From positions 12,468,313-12,532,312 of the forward strand of contig JABACO010000004.1 of the NCBI GenBank assembly GCA_013339895.1: a DNA stretch of 64,000 nucleotides, given 5' to 3'. The stretch's first letter is position 1, and each line of letters starts with the position of its first letter. The translations under genes and the position numbers were made by a program. The notes beneath the pieces were generated by a model, which made no database searches, had not been told where the DNA came from, and worked only from the letters and a program-made list of their open reading frames with translations. This DNA comes from Ephydatia muelleri (lineage: Eukaryota > Porifera > Demospongiae > Spongillida > Spongillidae). Positions 46,253 through 57,343 of this stretch are shown here, piece by piece.

Positions 46253-47056
46253 TTACCTTATGAGTTTATGATTTCCATCGATGTGGTAGAGGGATTTGGG
46301 TCCCGGGCCCTGGTACACACGCCTGTATATAGTGGAGAGGCGGCGCATTATCGATCCATTTGGATCAATCTTCCTCTGAATTTCGCGGACGCGATGTTGT
46401 TGGACTCTGAGACCCCGAGCCAATAGATGGCCGCACATTTGCCGATTCCCGCACCATGGATATTCCTTCTGGATGCTGCTCATAACTAGCTCTAGGTACT
46501 CGTCTGTAACTTCGGCATACTGCGACGATATGGATATGCCAAACTCTGTCAAACGCCGATGCACTGTTCGAGGGGAAACACCTATCAGCTCGGCAATTTG
46601 AGGGACGGTAAATCGGTTTTCCACGAGATATTCGAGATGGTCTCGAGGTGCAAAAAATCGCGGCCGCCCAGCGGTTCTACTCGTTTCCACTTGTGGTCGA
46701 GAAGCACAAAGAACACGTCCTGCAGTGTCCATAGCCTCTCGCAATACGTTCAACGCCATCCTTATGTATTGTTTGGCACTTTCTTCGTTGGCATTCAGAC
46801 CCTCGGTATGCTCGATCAATAGAACCTCGCGATACGCCAGCTCAACTGTTAGTATAAACGCGTCCATTTGGTCAGGCGAAACGCTTCTACCATCTTGTGT
46901 TGGCACTAGTGCGTTAATAACGCTTCTCAGCGATGGAAGAACCCTCGTGGCGGCAGCCATCACGCGATGGAAAAGGATTGGTTTCCAACGGTATGGCATG
47001 AGGTTGGGATTGGTACGGAATGGAACTTGGACTTGCTTTGCCACAATTTGTAACAT
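46253..47056 (-). pseudogene. IS3-like (IS3EU-type) integrase, N-terminal exon
   Basis: An open frame of 267 codons. A helix-turn-helix region RFTVPQIAELIGVSPRTVHR lies at residues about 140-160. GLRVQQHRVREIQRKIDPNG follows, then SLYHIDGNHKLIR, where HIDGN carries the first catalytic Asp of the DDE triad. It ends at a splice-donor-like AAG|GTAAAA. The true start may be the Met of MAAATRVLPSLRS near 46960, because the first 30 codons overlap the inverted-repeat arm. The downstream exons with the second Asp and Glu are not on this strand. They match the plus-strand piece at 44471-45199, so the element is either inverted internally or two copies meet here. Confidence 0.7.
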
Positions 47057-47173
47057 TGCATAACACCCCCCCCCACCCCCACTTCACGACCCCCCCCCCC
47101 CCCCCACTTCACTGACCCCCCCCCCTGATAATTGAATAGGGGGTGTGAATTTTGGCAGTGATCACCCCCCCAT
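46965..47173 (-). repeat. Right arm of the long inverted repeat
   Basis: The inverted counterpart of 41371-41550, including poly-C runs and the start of the integrase ORF. The two arms lie about 5.8 kb apart and bound both integrase halves. Confidence 0.8.
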
Positions 47174-47189
47174 ACGCCTCCGCTTTTCT

Positions 47190-47760
47190 GGAAGGGGGGG
47201 GGGGGGGGGGGGGGGGCCAGGATAGGGCAAGGGGGGCGCCATTTTTAACGAGCGGGGGGGTGCTGCCCGCTTTGGGCCGACTCAACGAGAGGGGGGGGGG
47301 GGGGGGGGGGGGGGGTGCTGTCCCGTTTCGGCCGATTCAACGAGCGGGGGGGGGGTGCTGTCTCGTTTCGGCCAATTCAACAGCGGGGGGGGGGGGGGGG
47401 GGGGGATGCTGTCCGCTTTCGGCCGATTCAACGGACGGGGGGTGCTGTCCACTTTCGGCCGATTCAACGAGCGGGGGGGGGGGGGGGGGGGGGGGGAAAT
47501 GCTATCCGCTTTCGGCCGATTCAATCATTGAGATGGCCGATCCAGTCATTCAATCAGTGGGCGGAGGGTGCTGAACTTTTATTACAAGGGGGGGGGGGGG
47601 GGGGGGGGGAAATGCTATCCGCTTTCGGCCGATTCAATCATTGAGATGGCCGATCCAGTCATTCAATCAGTGGGCGGAGGGTGCTGAACTTTTATTACAA
47701 GGGGGGGGGGGGGGGGGGCGCCATTCAGTCCCGAAAGGGGGGGGGCCATGCCCCCCTCTG
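47190..47760. repeat. Poly-G satellite with CTTTCGGCCGATTCAA modules
   Basis: At least seven units, each a run of about 8-25 G followed by TGCTGTCC(C/G)-type sequence and TTTCGGCC(G/A)ATTCAA. A longer sub-block of about 100 bp (from AAATGCTATCCGCTTTCGGC to CTTTTATTACAA) is directly duplicated, at about 47500-47590 and 47610-47700. Not coding. Confidence 0.9.
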
Positions 47761-47950
47761 GGGACGCCCTTGGGGTGGACGGGAAACTAAAGTCCCGTTT
47801 GGAGTGGCCTTATGCTTGGACGTGCATGCTGTATGGTCATAACTCATTTCATATAAACCTTACACGATACAGAATACATGTGTTTTAAATTGTATTGTGT
47901 GCGCATGTGTATAAAATACATAGTTTCATTGCTGCTGTTGTAGTTCTTTA

Positions 47951-50900
47951 CTACATGTACTTGGGCCTAAAACTTAGATCAGAAGCTTCAAAATAAGGCT
48001 TTTCTCCTTTAATCGTAATCTTTGAAACAGTAAATTCATACAAATCATCTTTCAATGGAGGTATAGGAACGTCTTCTATGCGGCAACACGCTTTAGCTCC
48101 AAACAGTTGGTTTGGATCAGGTGGTGTAAAATACACAAGCCCATTACGCTGATCTATGAAATTAATACGGCCGATCTGTACTTTGTTAAGCTCCCAATAA
48201 TGTTTCTTAGGATTTGCATACTCCCCAGGAGGAGATACAGGATATGCTCGCAGCCCCTTTTGAGATGAAACAGATATATAGAATTTGACCTCTGCACTAG
48301 AATTTACTGTCCACGAGATTGGTGCATTGTTGGGAGCAAAAAAGAGTTGAAGACCCTCACAAGATATAGTACCATGATGGTCATCACGTGATATAACACA
48401 TCCAGAAAACTCCAGAAGATTTACATGCTGACTCGTCTCGTACCCAGAATTTATTGTTGGAATGCTATCGTTGATGTCACCATCAAAGGTACCTTTTCTG
48501 AACCAATCCTTTGATGAAAGCAAGCCATTCCCATAACCTTCTGTCAAGAATTCTCTATATCGCCAGTTGCGGTTTTCATTATGCAATACAGATTCCAATT
48601 CAGTCTTGCATTCAGCGATTGGACGAGTTACATAATCAGGGTTCACGTTTTGATTATGCTCACACAGTAGTTGCAGTAACAATGTCACTCCTTTGAATAG
48701 CAGGCACTTTGCTCGCAAAAGTGAAGGAGTAGTCGACTTTTCCAGGTACTTCTTAATAATGGATAGCATCCCTATTGGATTAATTGGTTCTTTGGAATAA
48801 CGTGACCAGTCCCAAAGCAATTCAAGTTCGAAATGTCGAACTGGATGACCTTTGTGGGCTAGCACGCGGAGTTAATGACACGAGGCTTATCTATTAGTCT
48901 GATGATTGCAAGTGTTAAGCGATTTGAAAGATGTTTAGGGACCATACGTGCACAACTATACTTCAGTCGTAAGAGATAGCTGGTCTGCTGTAGCGAAGTG
49001 GCCTGTTGATGAAGATTTTTAGTGGATATGTCTCCAGGTTCCTCCTCCAAACAGCTGCAGCCATCGATCTCCTTGAACATTGTGTTTAGCCTGTCCTCAA
49101 GGTCTTGTCTGCTTCCTAGCAATTGTAATACCTGGACATAGAATTGATGATAATATTTTGGGTCTTCCGTTGACATTGTTTCTAGCAGAAACATAATATT
49201 TTGTTGGGCATTCAGTATGTATTCAAGATTAGCTAGAGGTTGAGGTAATGTATGAAGAGAACACCTCATTAGTGAACAAATGTCAGTTAAACATTCAATG
49301 TGGCACTTAACGTCAGTAGTCCAAGGGTATAGTTCACTCATTCGACCTTGCATCTTGCATTTCCGGCTTATTGCAAAACAATTAGAAGCATCTTTTGCCA
49401 GGCTGATAACGTCTTTAGCAAGTTCAACTGGTTTCTTGGAAATCAGAAAATTAGTCGGGGTCAATTTCATAGCATCAAAATACAGCTGTCCCTCTTGGTG
49501 ATATAGCGTCCTATCAAGAGGCAGCAGTGCGGGGCATCCTTCATAACCTGGAGAGCAGCTAGCAAATTCATGTCCTCCATATGAATATGTACTCGAGCTA
49601 AATCTCCTAGGAAGTGTGCTTGAATACGAGTTATCTGTGGCAGCATTTCTCTGACTTCTCCCATGCACTTTATTACACAATCTTTGCCGGCCAAGCTACC
49701 TATAAGTGACAAAAAATATGGTAATTGTGTGTGATCTGATTTTTCGTGAAAAAGCCGACGTAGATTGTGTTCAAACTTGTTACTGCCGGAACTATCTCAC
49801 TCAGGTATATCTGGATACATATTTCGAAGCAGTTCAATGAAAGAAACTACAAAATTGGCCAACCAGAGTCCCCAGTCTGCATGTAACGTGTCTTTACCAC
49901 TAATTTCGGAAAGAAGCAGCTCGTCGTACGCGCCGACTCTGCTGCCAACCAAATGTAATCAGACCCAAAACTGGAGTGGGAAGTGAATCTTCCCACTTAT
50001 CATCACTTGTGGACACTGCGCGCACCTGCAGAGCTTGGCCAGTATAATATCGTGCAAATGCGATCCGTGAAAGTAATAGTTTTAGTTTCTCTGTAATACT
50101 ACTAAGTCTTTCTTTAACATAATCACGCAAACGTAGAAATCTTTTTTGTAATGCTGTAACCATTACCAAGAAAAGCGGCACCTTATCATTCATTCGCTGT
50201 GCAGAGACCATGAGTAATCCAAGGCTTCCCGGCTGTTGCTCAAGTGGATGTTTTCGCCTAGCAATTTTACAAACTCCTCCAAAGTATCCAATGATAGACC
50301 TTCTTCCAGTAATCCTAGCTGTGTTGCATTTGCTCTCTTTTCAAAGGACCTATCAACACACAAAATGACAACTTTAAGATCATTTAGCATCGAAATGAGC
50401 ACCTCACAATCAATGTCTTCATTGTTGCTATCCCACAGGACTAACACTGCACGGCCCTCAGACGTGTCTATCAGTTGTTTAACATCCCGCCGTAAGTTGG
50501 AGTAAATTTGAGATGGTACAACACAACAAAACGTTTTTCTCAAACGCCACATGATGTCGCGCGCAATAGTTGAGCCACCAGTACCTGGGTTGTGTGGGAA
50601 ATGAATAATCTTAAGTGTTGCAACGGTTTCTGAGATTTTTCTTCACATTTTCATATAGGGTAACAGTTTCTGGACGTTCCACTACGTCCTTCTTTAAATC
50701 TTCCCATCGGACGAATTTCAAACTTCCGTCAAAGAATTTTAGGCCATTATCATAGTTAGTCATGTCTAAGTCGTTCTTGAAGTCAGGGTAAAGATAATCC
50801 ACTTTGTTTGCCTGCATGCTTCTCACTGTCTCAACAGGAAGTTGAACACCTTTGTGTGGGACACTACGCCATCGAGAACTGATTCCACCTATGGTAGCAT

Positions 50901-52354
50901 CTTTTGAAATAAAATCAGACAAAAACGCAAGGTTTATTGACATCACCTTAGGGGGGCGAGAGAGTTCACAACTCTTAAACTTAGTCAAAAATGGTGAAAC
51001 AACAGCGGTAGATACCACTGCTATTTCCGTCATGTTAAAGGGCTGAGCTTGTTCAGCTGTCAAGCAAAGTTGAGTTATGGCTTCTCCATAACTACTGCTA
51101 GCTTGCTGCGTTGACCACACCACAAGAATTTTCACATTTGTTGTTATTGATAATGCAAGCACGTGTAATGTACTTTGAAACCTGACGTTGAAAATGAAGC
51201 TTCCAAGACTTCAGATCAGTTGTTGGATCGCCAATTGGTCCCAGGGCTTTAGTACTTTGAAACCTGACGTTGAAAATGAAGCTTCCAAGACTTCAGATCA
51301 GTTGTTGGATCCCCAATTGGTCCCAGGGCTTTAACCCAATGAACATCCGACTTGTCTCCTGAATGGCCCTTGTCTTCTGAATTGACTTTAAAACCTTTGT
51401 ACATATGCAAAGGGAGGTCATTTACTTTGTACACATAGGGTGCTTTATTTGCAAGATCTCTCAATGTGTTTGAACTGCCAAAATCAAAGTCCACCACCAG
51501 AGCCCATGGAATAAATGCAAGGCCTTTTATCATTGCACCATCTAGACTACCTACGTCAGTAATTAATATTGGGCGGTCATTGCATTGAAAATATGTTGAT
51601 AAATAGGTTTTCGCAATATGTGTGCTACCACAGCGCAGGACGATTTCATGGAAGTCCATTGGTTTAGGTATTCCGCCAATGTGCATATCATCAGAAGGGA
51701 GGTCAAGTTTCCAGAAATCCGGAAGTTTGCACAAATGCAAAATGTTTTGTCTTGGTGGGCTCACAATTACATCTAGGACACAAAAGTTGATATCAAGGAT
51801 GTTATTTATGCCTGAAGCATCTATAAACTGATATCCTGCCACACACTTAAGCCTGGTGCCTTGCTTTTGTCAGTGTTGTCTAACTCTGCAAGTAATCTGT
51901 CCAAATTAAAGTCCAATTTTTTACCATTGAGCCCCAGTAACCGCGTCTTTGATATTGCCACTGGAAAACCACCATCAGCTGGCGGAAGCAGGCCTTCAAG
52001 GGCTAAATTCAAAGGAAGTACCAATTGTGTTGAATCAAACAGTGACTTAAGAAATGGGCAAGTTTTGTCTGGGTTGCTTTTATCTGCAGGTGCCCAAAAA
52101 CAATAGAAACGACGACGTACCTCATCAAATGATTCAAATCCACTTTTGTGTTCTCTATTCTGTGGCACTATAAGCCACAAAACAAGAATCTTTGATGAGT
52201 TTAATAAAACTGCATCAGAACTAGCGACGATTTGATGTTTCTCTAGGACAAAGTGGTCAGCTGCAGGTGTATGCCTAATTAGATGTGAGGTGTGGGACAT
52301 AGTAACCAGATGTGGTGCATGGTGCAGAGAAGCCAACATTTTGTGGCATAACAC
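47951..52354 (-). pseudogene. SAMD9/SAMD9L-like STAND immune gene, frameshifted
   Basis: Minus-strand frames join across 4.4 kb without introns. From 52354: a segment with RFYCFWAPADKSNP, then after a frameshift IPWALVVDFDFGSSNTLRD (51.5 kb), typical of the region before the NTPase in SAMD9-type proteins. The P-loop NTPase IIHFPHNPGTGGSTIARDI lies near 50.57 kb (Walker A GTGGST), with AVLVLWDSNNEDID near 50.43 kb as the Walker B area. TPR-like helices include PYFLSLIGSLAGKDC and TRIQAHFLGDLARVHIHMED. The C-terminal OB-fold-like part contains GRINFIDQRNGLVYFTPP. At least five frameshifts and a stop near 49797 interrupt it. SAM and AlbA domains expected at the N-terminus are absent; the truncated beta-helix copy lies there instead. 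SAMD9 proteins are antiviral factors in vertebrates. Two comparable ORFs nearby are unbroken, so decay is likely real. Confidence 0.8.
51170..51333. repeat. 82-bp tandem duplication in the SAMD9-like gene
   Basis: 51170-51251 and 51252-51333 are nearly identical, with one difference (GGATCGCC against GGATCCCC). The period is not a multiple of three, so it shifts the frame at this point. Confidence 0.95.
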
Positions 52355-52439
52355 TCAGATTGGTCTAACAAATTTGCATAGCTTAACTACATCATCCCAG
52401 ATTTCACTGTACTGGGCAAAATACATATTTACTAAATAG

Positions 52440-52850
52440 CAATTTTCAAGTGGCTGCACCAATCACAGTTGTCAGTACTACTATAATACACCGCAGGCAA
52501 CCCCTGTGCAAACATTCACATATTCTCGAGAGCAAAAGTACTTTTTGTTCATTGTGGCAAGTACTTCAATATTTGCAAAGTTGTTCCCTAGGACCAGACC
52601 TGTCTGTCCCAGTGGTTGTGTGGACAGTATTGGTGGTGAATTCATCCAGCTCCATAGGAACCATTTCTTTTTCCTTTCAAATATTCCATTCATCTTATCT
52701 TTGACTCTGTCACACATCTTACTAGCCTTGAGGATAGCCACAATGAAATGGTACTAGACATGCAGTCACCATTAGCATCGCAGCATTAAGGCCCACTGTA
52801 ACACAAATGGATTTAGTGATTTGTGCTTCATTTGAGCTCTGATCTGGAAT
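52440..52850 (-). pseudogene. Truncated 3' copy of the beta-helix membrane gene
   Basis: MAILKASKMCDRVKDKMNGI and FERKK match MAILKACKMYDRATEKINGL and FERKH near the end of the 7.8-12.2 kb gene. Similarity continues past the stop into the 3' flank, and upstream to the CTTCATTTGAGCTCTGATCT region. Only the last roughly 110 codons remain, with stops. Confidence 0.85.
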
Positions 52851-53665
52851 GTATTTATTTGCATACCAGGTCCAGTCATTCAAGCCAGTAATTGTGTGCA
52901 AGTTGACTGTTTAGACATAAACCCAAACTCCTATGGTGAAGTCAATCGATATATCTTAGGAATCATACACTGAGTCAGAAACACATGTTCCATGATCTGG
53001 TATGTACATGTAATTGAGGTTTGGGATATTGGTCTATAGTTTGGGGTGGGATGGGACGCCTCACTTAAGTACAGGGCATACATAGGCAGTTTTCTAGACT
53101 TTGGGTATGCAGCCAGAGGATAAAGAATTGTCAAAAAGAGTAGAGAAAGGAAGAGCTATTGCATCTGCAATTGATTTTAAAAACTAGATGGGAAACCCAT
53201 CAGGAGTCCAAATGCCCTTTGGTGATAGATGCTTGAGTGATTTCAATACATTTTAAAAAGTAAATGTAACAGAATCAAATGCTGAATTGCCATCATCACT
53301 CTTAAAGACAGAGGCAAAATATTCATTTAATAATTGACATTAGATTTTTAGTATGTATGCATTATGGATAGAACGGTTTTATGATCTTGGAGGATGTATG
53401 GGAACAAAGCTAAAGTCGATTCAATTAAAACACAGCATGTAGATAACTTGAATTCTTCAATTCATGAGCATAGTTGTTGTTCATATATCCACTCATGTTA
53501 ATTACACCAATTACTGAGGCATATTCAGCCTTACGGAAGTTGGAGAAAAGAACAGAAGATGTGGTGAAATGCTTATGTGAATAATAGGAGGAATTCAACT
53601 GATTCAGGGTTACAAGAGGACGATAATGGTTCAATGACCATGAGGTTAGATATTAGAGGTGGAGG
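52851..53665 (-). mobile_element. CR1-like LINE fragment (second copy)
   Basis: It aligns with 5440-6420 of the first LINE, including GGAGGAATTCAACTGATTCA and CATGAGGTTAGATA words, with an internal deletion near 53345. RT remnants include EASHPTPNYRPISQTS and IMEHVF. It is joined directly, in the same orientation, to the truncated beta-helix copy at about 52850. Confidence 0.8.
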
Positions 53666-55481
53666 CATGCAAATTCAAAAGGTACTAGAACACAGCATGC
53701 ACGTTTGTGTTACTAACATTTATACTACATGTATTTGTAGCTACCTGAATTGACAAAGGAGAGTTCTGAATCTGCATACTGGCAGTGCATTTGAACGACC
53801 GCAGCCACAGTCAGGATCCTTTTCTATATACAAATCAGTGTGCGGGATGCACATTTTGCAGAGAAGTTTCCCCATCTTGAGTACATGTTTGTCCTGCTGA
53901 GCTGTCACCGATAAATCAGTCCTGTTCTTTTTGCATTTAAATGGCACTTGGAAAAAAAAACATTTCTCATTAATAAATTCCTGTTCCTGTTGCAGAACTC
54001 ATAACCAATGATTATACAGTTCTTTCTTTGTGCTATTTCATGGAGACATTTAGCCGTGCTGAAGGACTGCTGCTTGGATTCTATTCAATGGTCAAACCAC
54101 AACAGTTAATAATTGACCGCAGTAAAGTCCAGCTGCTTAGCATCATTTGTGTGTACAACTTAGAATCCTTACAGGACTACCTTGAGCCTACATTCCAGAT
54201 TGTTACAAGAGCCGGTACTGCTAAGGATTTAGGAAAGCTGTCACCACATGCTTCTTCAGTCATGTGATGCATTCGGCTAAATGAACTGCAAAAAGTGGAT
54301 AGCAAAGTATGTGTCTGAGTTGGCTGAGAAAAACCAATATTATAGTATCTTTGGTATCAGTTACCACATAGCCACAGAAGCATATCCATAACATCTCATC
54401 TGTAAATAAATTACTGCGCACAATAAAAATACTCCGCAATACAGGTATCCACTGGTGTGCAGCTTGATTGCACTTTAATTTGAATTGCAATAATTGGAAC
54501 AATTTTAGTAAGTGTTAAATATAGTCAGATCAACTTAGTACACGTTCATGTATCTTAAAAAGCTGTGCAAGTATTTATCAAACAGTCTGGTAACTTTTTT
54601 TACTATTTCACTAAACAAAAGTAAATAATTAAAGTCTAAATTGAAGCTTCAACTAATTACTGTTTTCTGCTAGGGTGTCATTTTGTTTATTGTTAAGCAC
54701 ATGCATATGCATTAGCCACGAAACCATTTTGAAGAAAATATTAAATACTTGCCTCTGTTTTTTATGTCAGTGGTAAGGTAAAATCTACCCTTGCAAGATA
54801 CAAAGTATGGGTATTAACTTCTCTATGCCTCATCTCAGATTTGAAAAGGAGGAATACCAGTTTTCAATGCGTTGCTTTTTCCACCCTTGTCAATAGCTCA
54901 ACACTATGAAAGCTATATACATGTAGAAGGGTTGGTCTATTAAAAGTATTATAATGATCAGAAATGCAGTCTCCTGATATGGAAAGTGCCTACAATATAA
55001 TTGTGGAAGAAATAAATGCCCTGAACACTCAAACTCTAGAAATTGATCTAGAAAGGGCTGGATTGGTGATAGTGACCAGATGAACGTAGAAAGTGACTGT
55101 TCTGAAGGTAACTTTGTGCCAGTAAATATGTTTGCAGCATACTTTGATCACAAATTGAGTCACTTGGATCCTCCTTATGATGGAAAGATAAGGAATAATT
55201 TTTCCAGCCTAAGTATTTTTTTGATAATCTTATGAAAACGTGGTTGTCAATAGCAAAATGTTTACTGCTGGGCTAGTACTTAACTAGACTATTAATTAAC
55301 ATATTTATTGAATTTCACAGGTGATCTCTCTTGACGCAAAGTAAATTCCAGAATGAGATAAGCTGACCCAACATTGGACCCAACATCTTTATTCAATAAC
55401 GCTACCATGTCATTATTGTACGTCAAAGGCAATTTTTGATTAGCAAACGTAGCATACACTACATCAAGGGCATGTACAAAC
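53666..55481. other. Intergenic, weak ORFs only
   Basis: Open frames at 53741-53947 (minus, cysteine-rich CKMCIP and CGCGRS) and 54028-54267 (plus) have no family I recognise. 55110-55190 reads VPVNMFAAYFDHKLSHLDPP on the plus strand and may belong to the retroelement downstream. No gene is called. Confidence 0.4.
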
Positions 55482-56402
55482 ATGGTTGTGGATGCCATTA
55501 AAAACAATGCTGATTTTGTGGTAAGTTGTTACAGTGCGCACGTCAGATCGGTCAAAACTGAGAAACACAAGAAAATTGCTATGGTGCAAACAATGGAGTG
55601 TGATTCAGTGCTGGTTTCTTTGGGTAATGATACGAGACGTGCAGTTCAGTGGGCAAGTGATGGAAAAACATCTGCATGGCTTACTGTTATGCCGATTGCT
55701 TGCCACCATTTAGATCTCTCTCCTGTTGAGTTTAGAGATGTACTTTCACTACGTTATCATCGGCCTCTTCTTAAAACGCCAGTGCATTGTGATGGATGTG
55801 GAGAAGAATTCAGCTTTCAACATGCTCATGATTGTAAAAAAGATGGCCTTGTTACCCAGCGCCATAATGAAGTGCGAGATGCTCTAGGTGATTTGGCAGC
55901 TATTGTGTACAAAGATGTTGTAAGAGAACCCATTGTACAGGAAGCAGATGATTCCAGTGGTAAACCAGCTTTAATTGCTGACCTCAGCATACGAGGAGTG
56001 TGGCAGCCACAAACTGTGGCGTTGCTAGATGTTTGTGTCGTGGACACTGACGCCCAGTCTTATGCTAGTCGCACTGTAAATGCTGTGCTATGTTCAGCAG
56101 AACAGGAAAAGAAAAGAAAGTACTCAGCAGCTTTTGAAGAAAGACGTGCTTCATTTACACCTTTTGTAGTCTCTGTCGATGGGGTCTTGGGTCATGATGC
56201 ACAACACCTGATGAAGCGCCTGTGTGACCAAATTGCGATGAAGTGGGAGAAGTCACATTCTGAAGTAATGGGATGGGTTCGTGCCAGAATGGCTTTTGCA
56301 ATTTTACGTGCAACAAAACTTTGCTTGAGTGGATCCAGGGTAAAATGGAGATATGGACATGGCATGGATGATGGAGCCGGCCTCCCTCATTTGCCTCACT
56401 GA
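55482..56402 (+). CDS. Stand-alone retroelement C-terminal endonuclease module
   Basis: An open 306-codon frame. Residues 61-93 (SAWLTVMPIACHHLDLSPVEF, then FRDVLSLRY) match the connector SRSWLTALPLPSHGFALHKG of the reverse transcriptase at 63.8 kb, so this is the C-terminal part of that family. Residues 103-118 form a CDGCGEEFSFQHAHDC zinc knuckle (Cys103, Cys106, His114 or 116, Cys118). RHNEVRDALGDLA (127-139), EPIV, ALIADLSIRG (Asp167), VALLDVCVVDTDA (Asp183, Asp189) and a basic C-terminus with MGWVRARMAFAILRATKLCL follow. This fits a restriction-like PD-(D/E)XK endonuclease as in R2-like elements. No reverse transcriptase is recognisable immediately upstream, yet this frame has no stop. 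It could be a 5'-truncated retroelement insertion or a retained domain. Confidence 0.65.
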   Translation: MVVDAIKNNADFVVSCYSAHVRSVKTEKHKKIAMVQTMECDSVLVSLGNDTRRAVQWASDGKTSAWLTVMPIACHHLDLSPVEFRDVLSLRYHRPLLKTPVHCDGCGEEFSFQHAHDCKKDGLVTQRHNEVRDALGDLAAIVYKDVVREPIVQEADDSSGKPALIADLSIRGVWQPQTVALLDVCVVDTDAQSYASRTVNAVLCSAEQEKKRKYSAAFEERRASFTPFVVSVDGVLGHDAQHLMKRLCDQIAMKWEKSHSEVMGWVRARMAFAILRATKLCLSGSRVKWRYGHGMDDGAGLPHLPH

Positions 56403-57339
56403 TGTGGTTTTTTTTATTTTCCTAAAGTGTTCATTTCAATGCAACTACATGTATATATTTTTGTCCAAGTGTATGTTGTATAGTGGTATTGTTGTCGTTT
56501 CATAATTAGTAAAAATTTTGATGATCTACATGAACCTTTGCGGAACAAAAAGGCTTATATAGGACACTGTATCCATATGTTAGACATAGCTAGCATTCAG
56601 TGACCTTTTTTAGCAATGCAACAATCACTGAAATGAAAGCCATTCTGTCCTTTCAATGAAAAGTGGGCAAAACGAAGTTCCACAATGAATAAAAAGACCA
56701 CATTTTGTTACCTCCAGAAACCATTGAAACCTCTGACACATAAGACACAAAGGTATAGTCCTTCAATGTGACCAATTGGCTCATTATATTTATGACATTC
56801 ATTCCAGTTCTGATAATTATCTGAATTTTAACACTCGGGAAAAAATGTAGAAGAATTCAAACTAACATTACAATCATAATCACCATGTTCCGCGCGATTT
56901 GTAAATTTGAGCAATTTCGAAATTGCGTTGCGCAATTTGAAAATTTCGAAATTGCGTACCGTATTCGAAACTGTCCTCCGATTTCGAAATTGCTCTGCGC
57001 AATTTCGAAATAGCGTAACTTCAATATGCATGCGCACTTTCAAAACTTGCATATATAATGAAAACAATACGTGCAATGTTGAAATAAGAATAAGCTAATG
57101 CAGATCATAAATTTCAATTCACACCATATGTGTGAGCCGCTACTGTACTGGGACAATGTTGCATGGCAAAGTAAAAGAAGCAGCAGTAAAGAAAATGCAT
57201 ACAGGCGTATGGTAAAGCCACATAGCACGTCTGCACGCTCTGCAGAAACTTGTTGGGAAATCAACAGTGTCATTGCGTATGTCTATTGCAAAGCATGTGA
57301 AGAGCTCCATTGAAAAGGCAGCACAGGTATATTTTGTTT
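56403..57339. other. Intergenic with a palindromic array
   Basis: Featureless apart from the AATTTCGAAATT array at 56893-57017. A short frame at 57098-57313 has no motif. Confidence 0.5.
56893..57017. repeat. Array of AATTTCGAAATT palindromes
   Basis: Four to five copies of AATTTCGAAATT-like palindromes, two within the perfect palindrome GCAATTTCGAAATTGC or close variants, spaced 20-40 bp. The organisation resembles the GGTCC...GGACC words of the transposon ends 400 bp downstream. Confidence 0.75.
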
Positions 57340-57343
57340 GAGA

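Noticed and set aside
47152..47644. Glycine-rich frames over the poly-G satellite
   Set aside because: Translation of G runs, not genes.
48420..48445. TCTCGTACCCAGAA resembling the foldback MITE end
   Set aside because: It is inside the SAMD9-like coding sequence, has no partner arm, and the match stops after about 14 bp.
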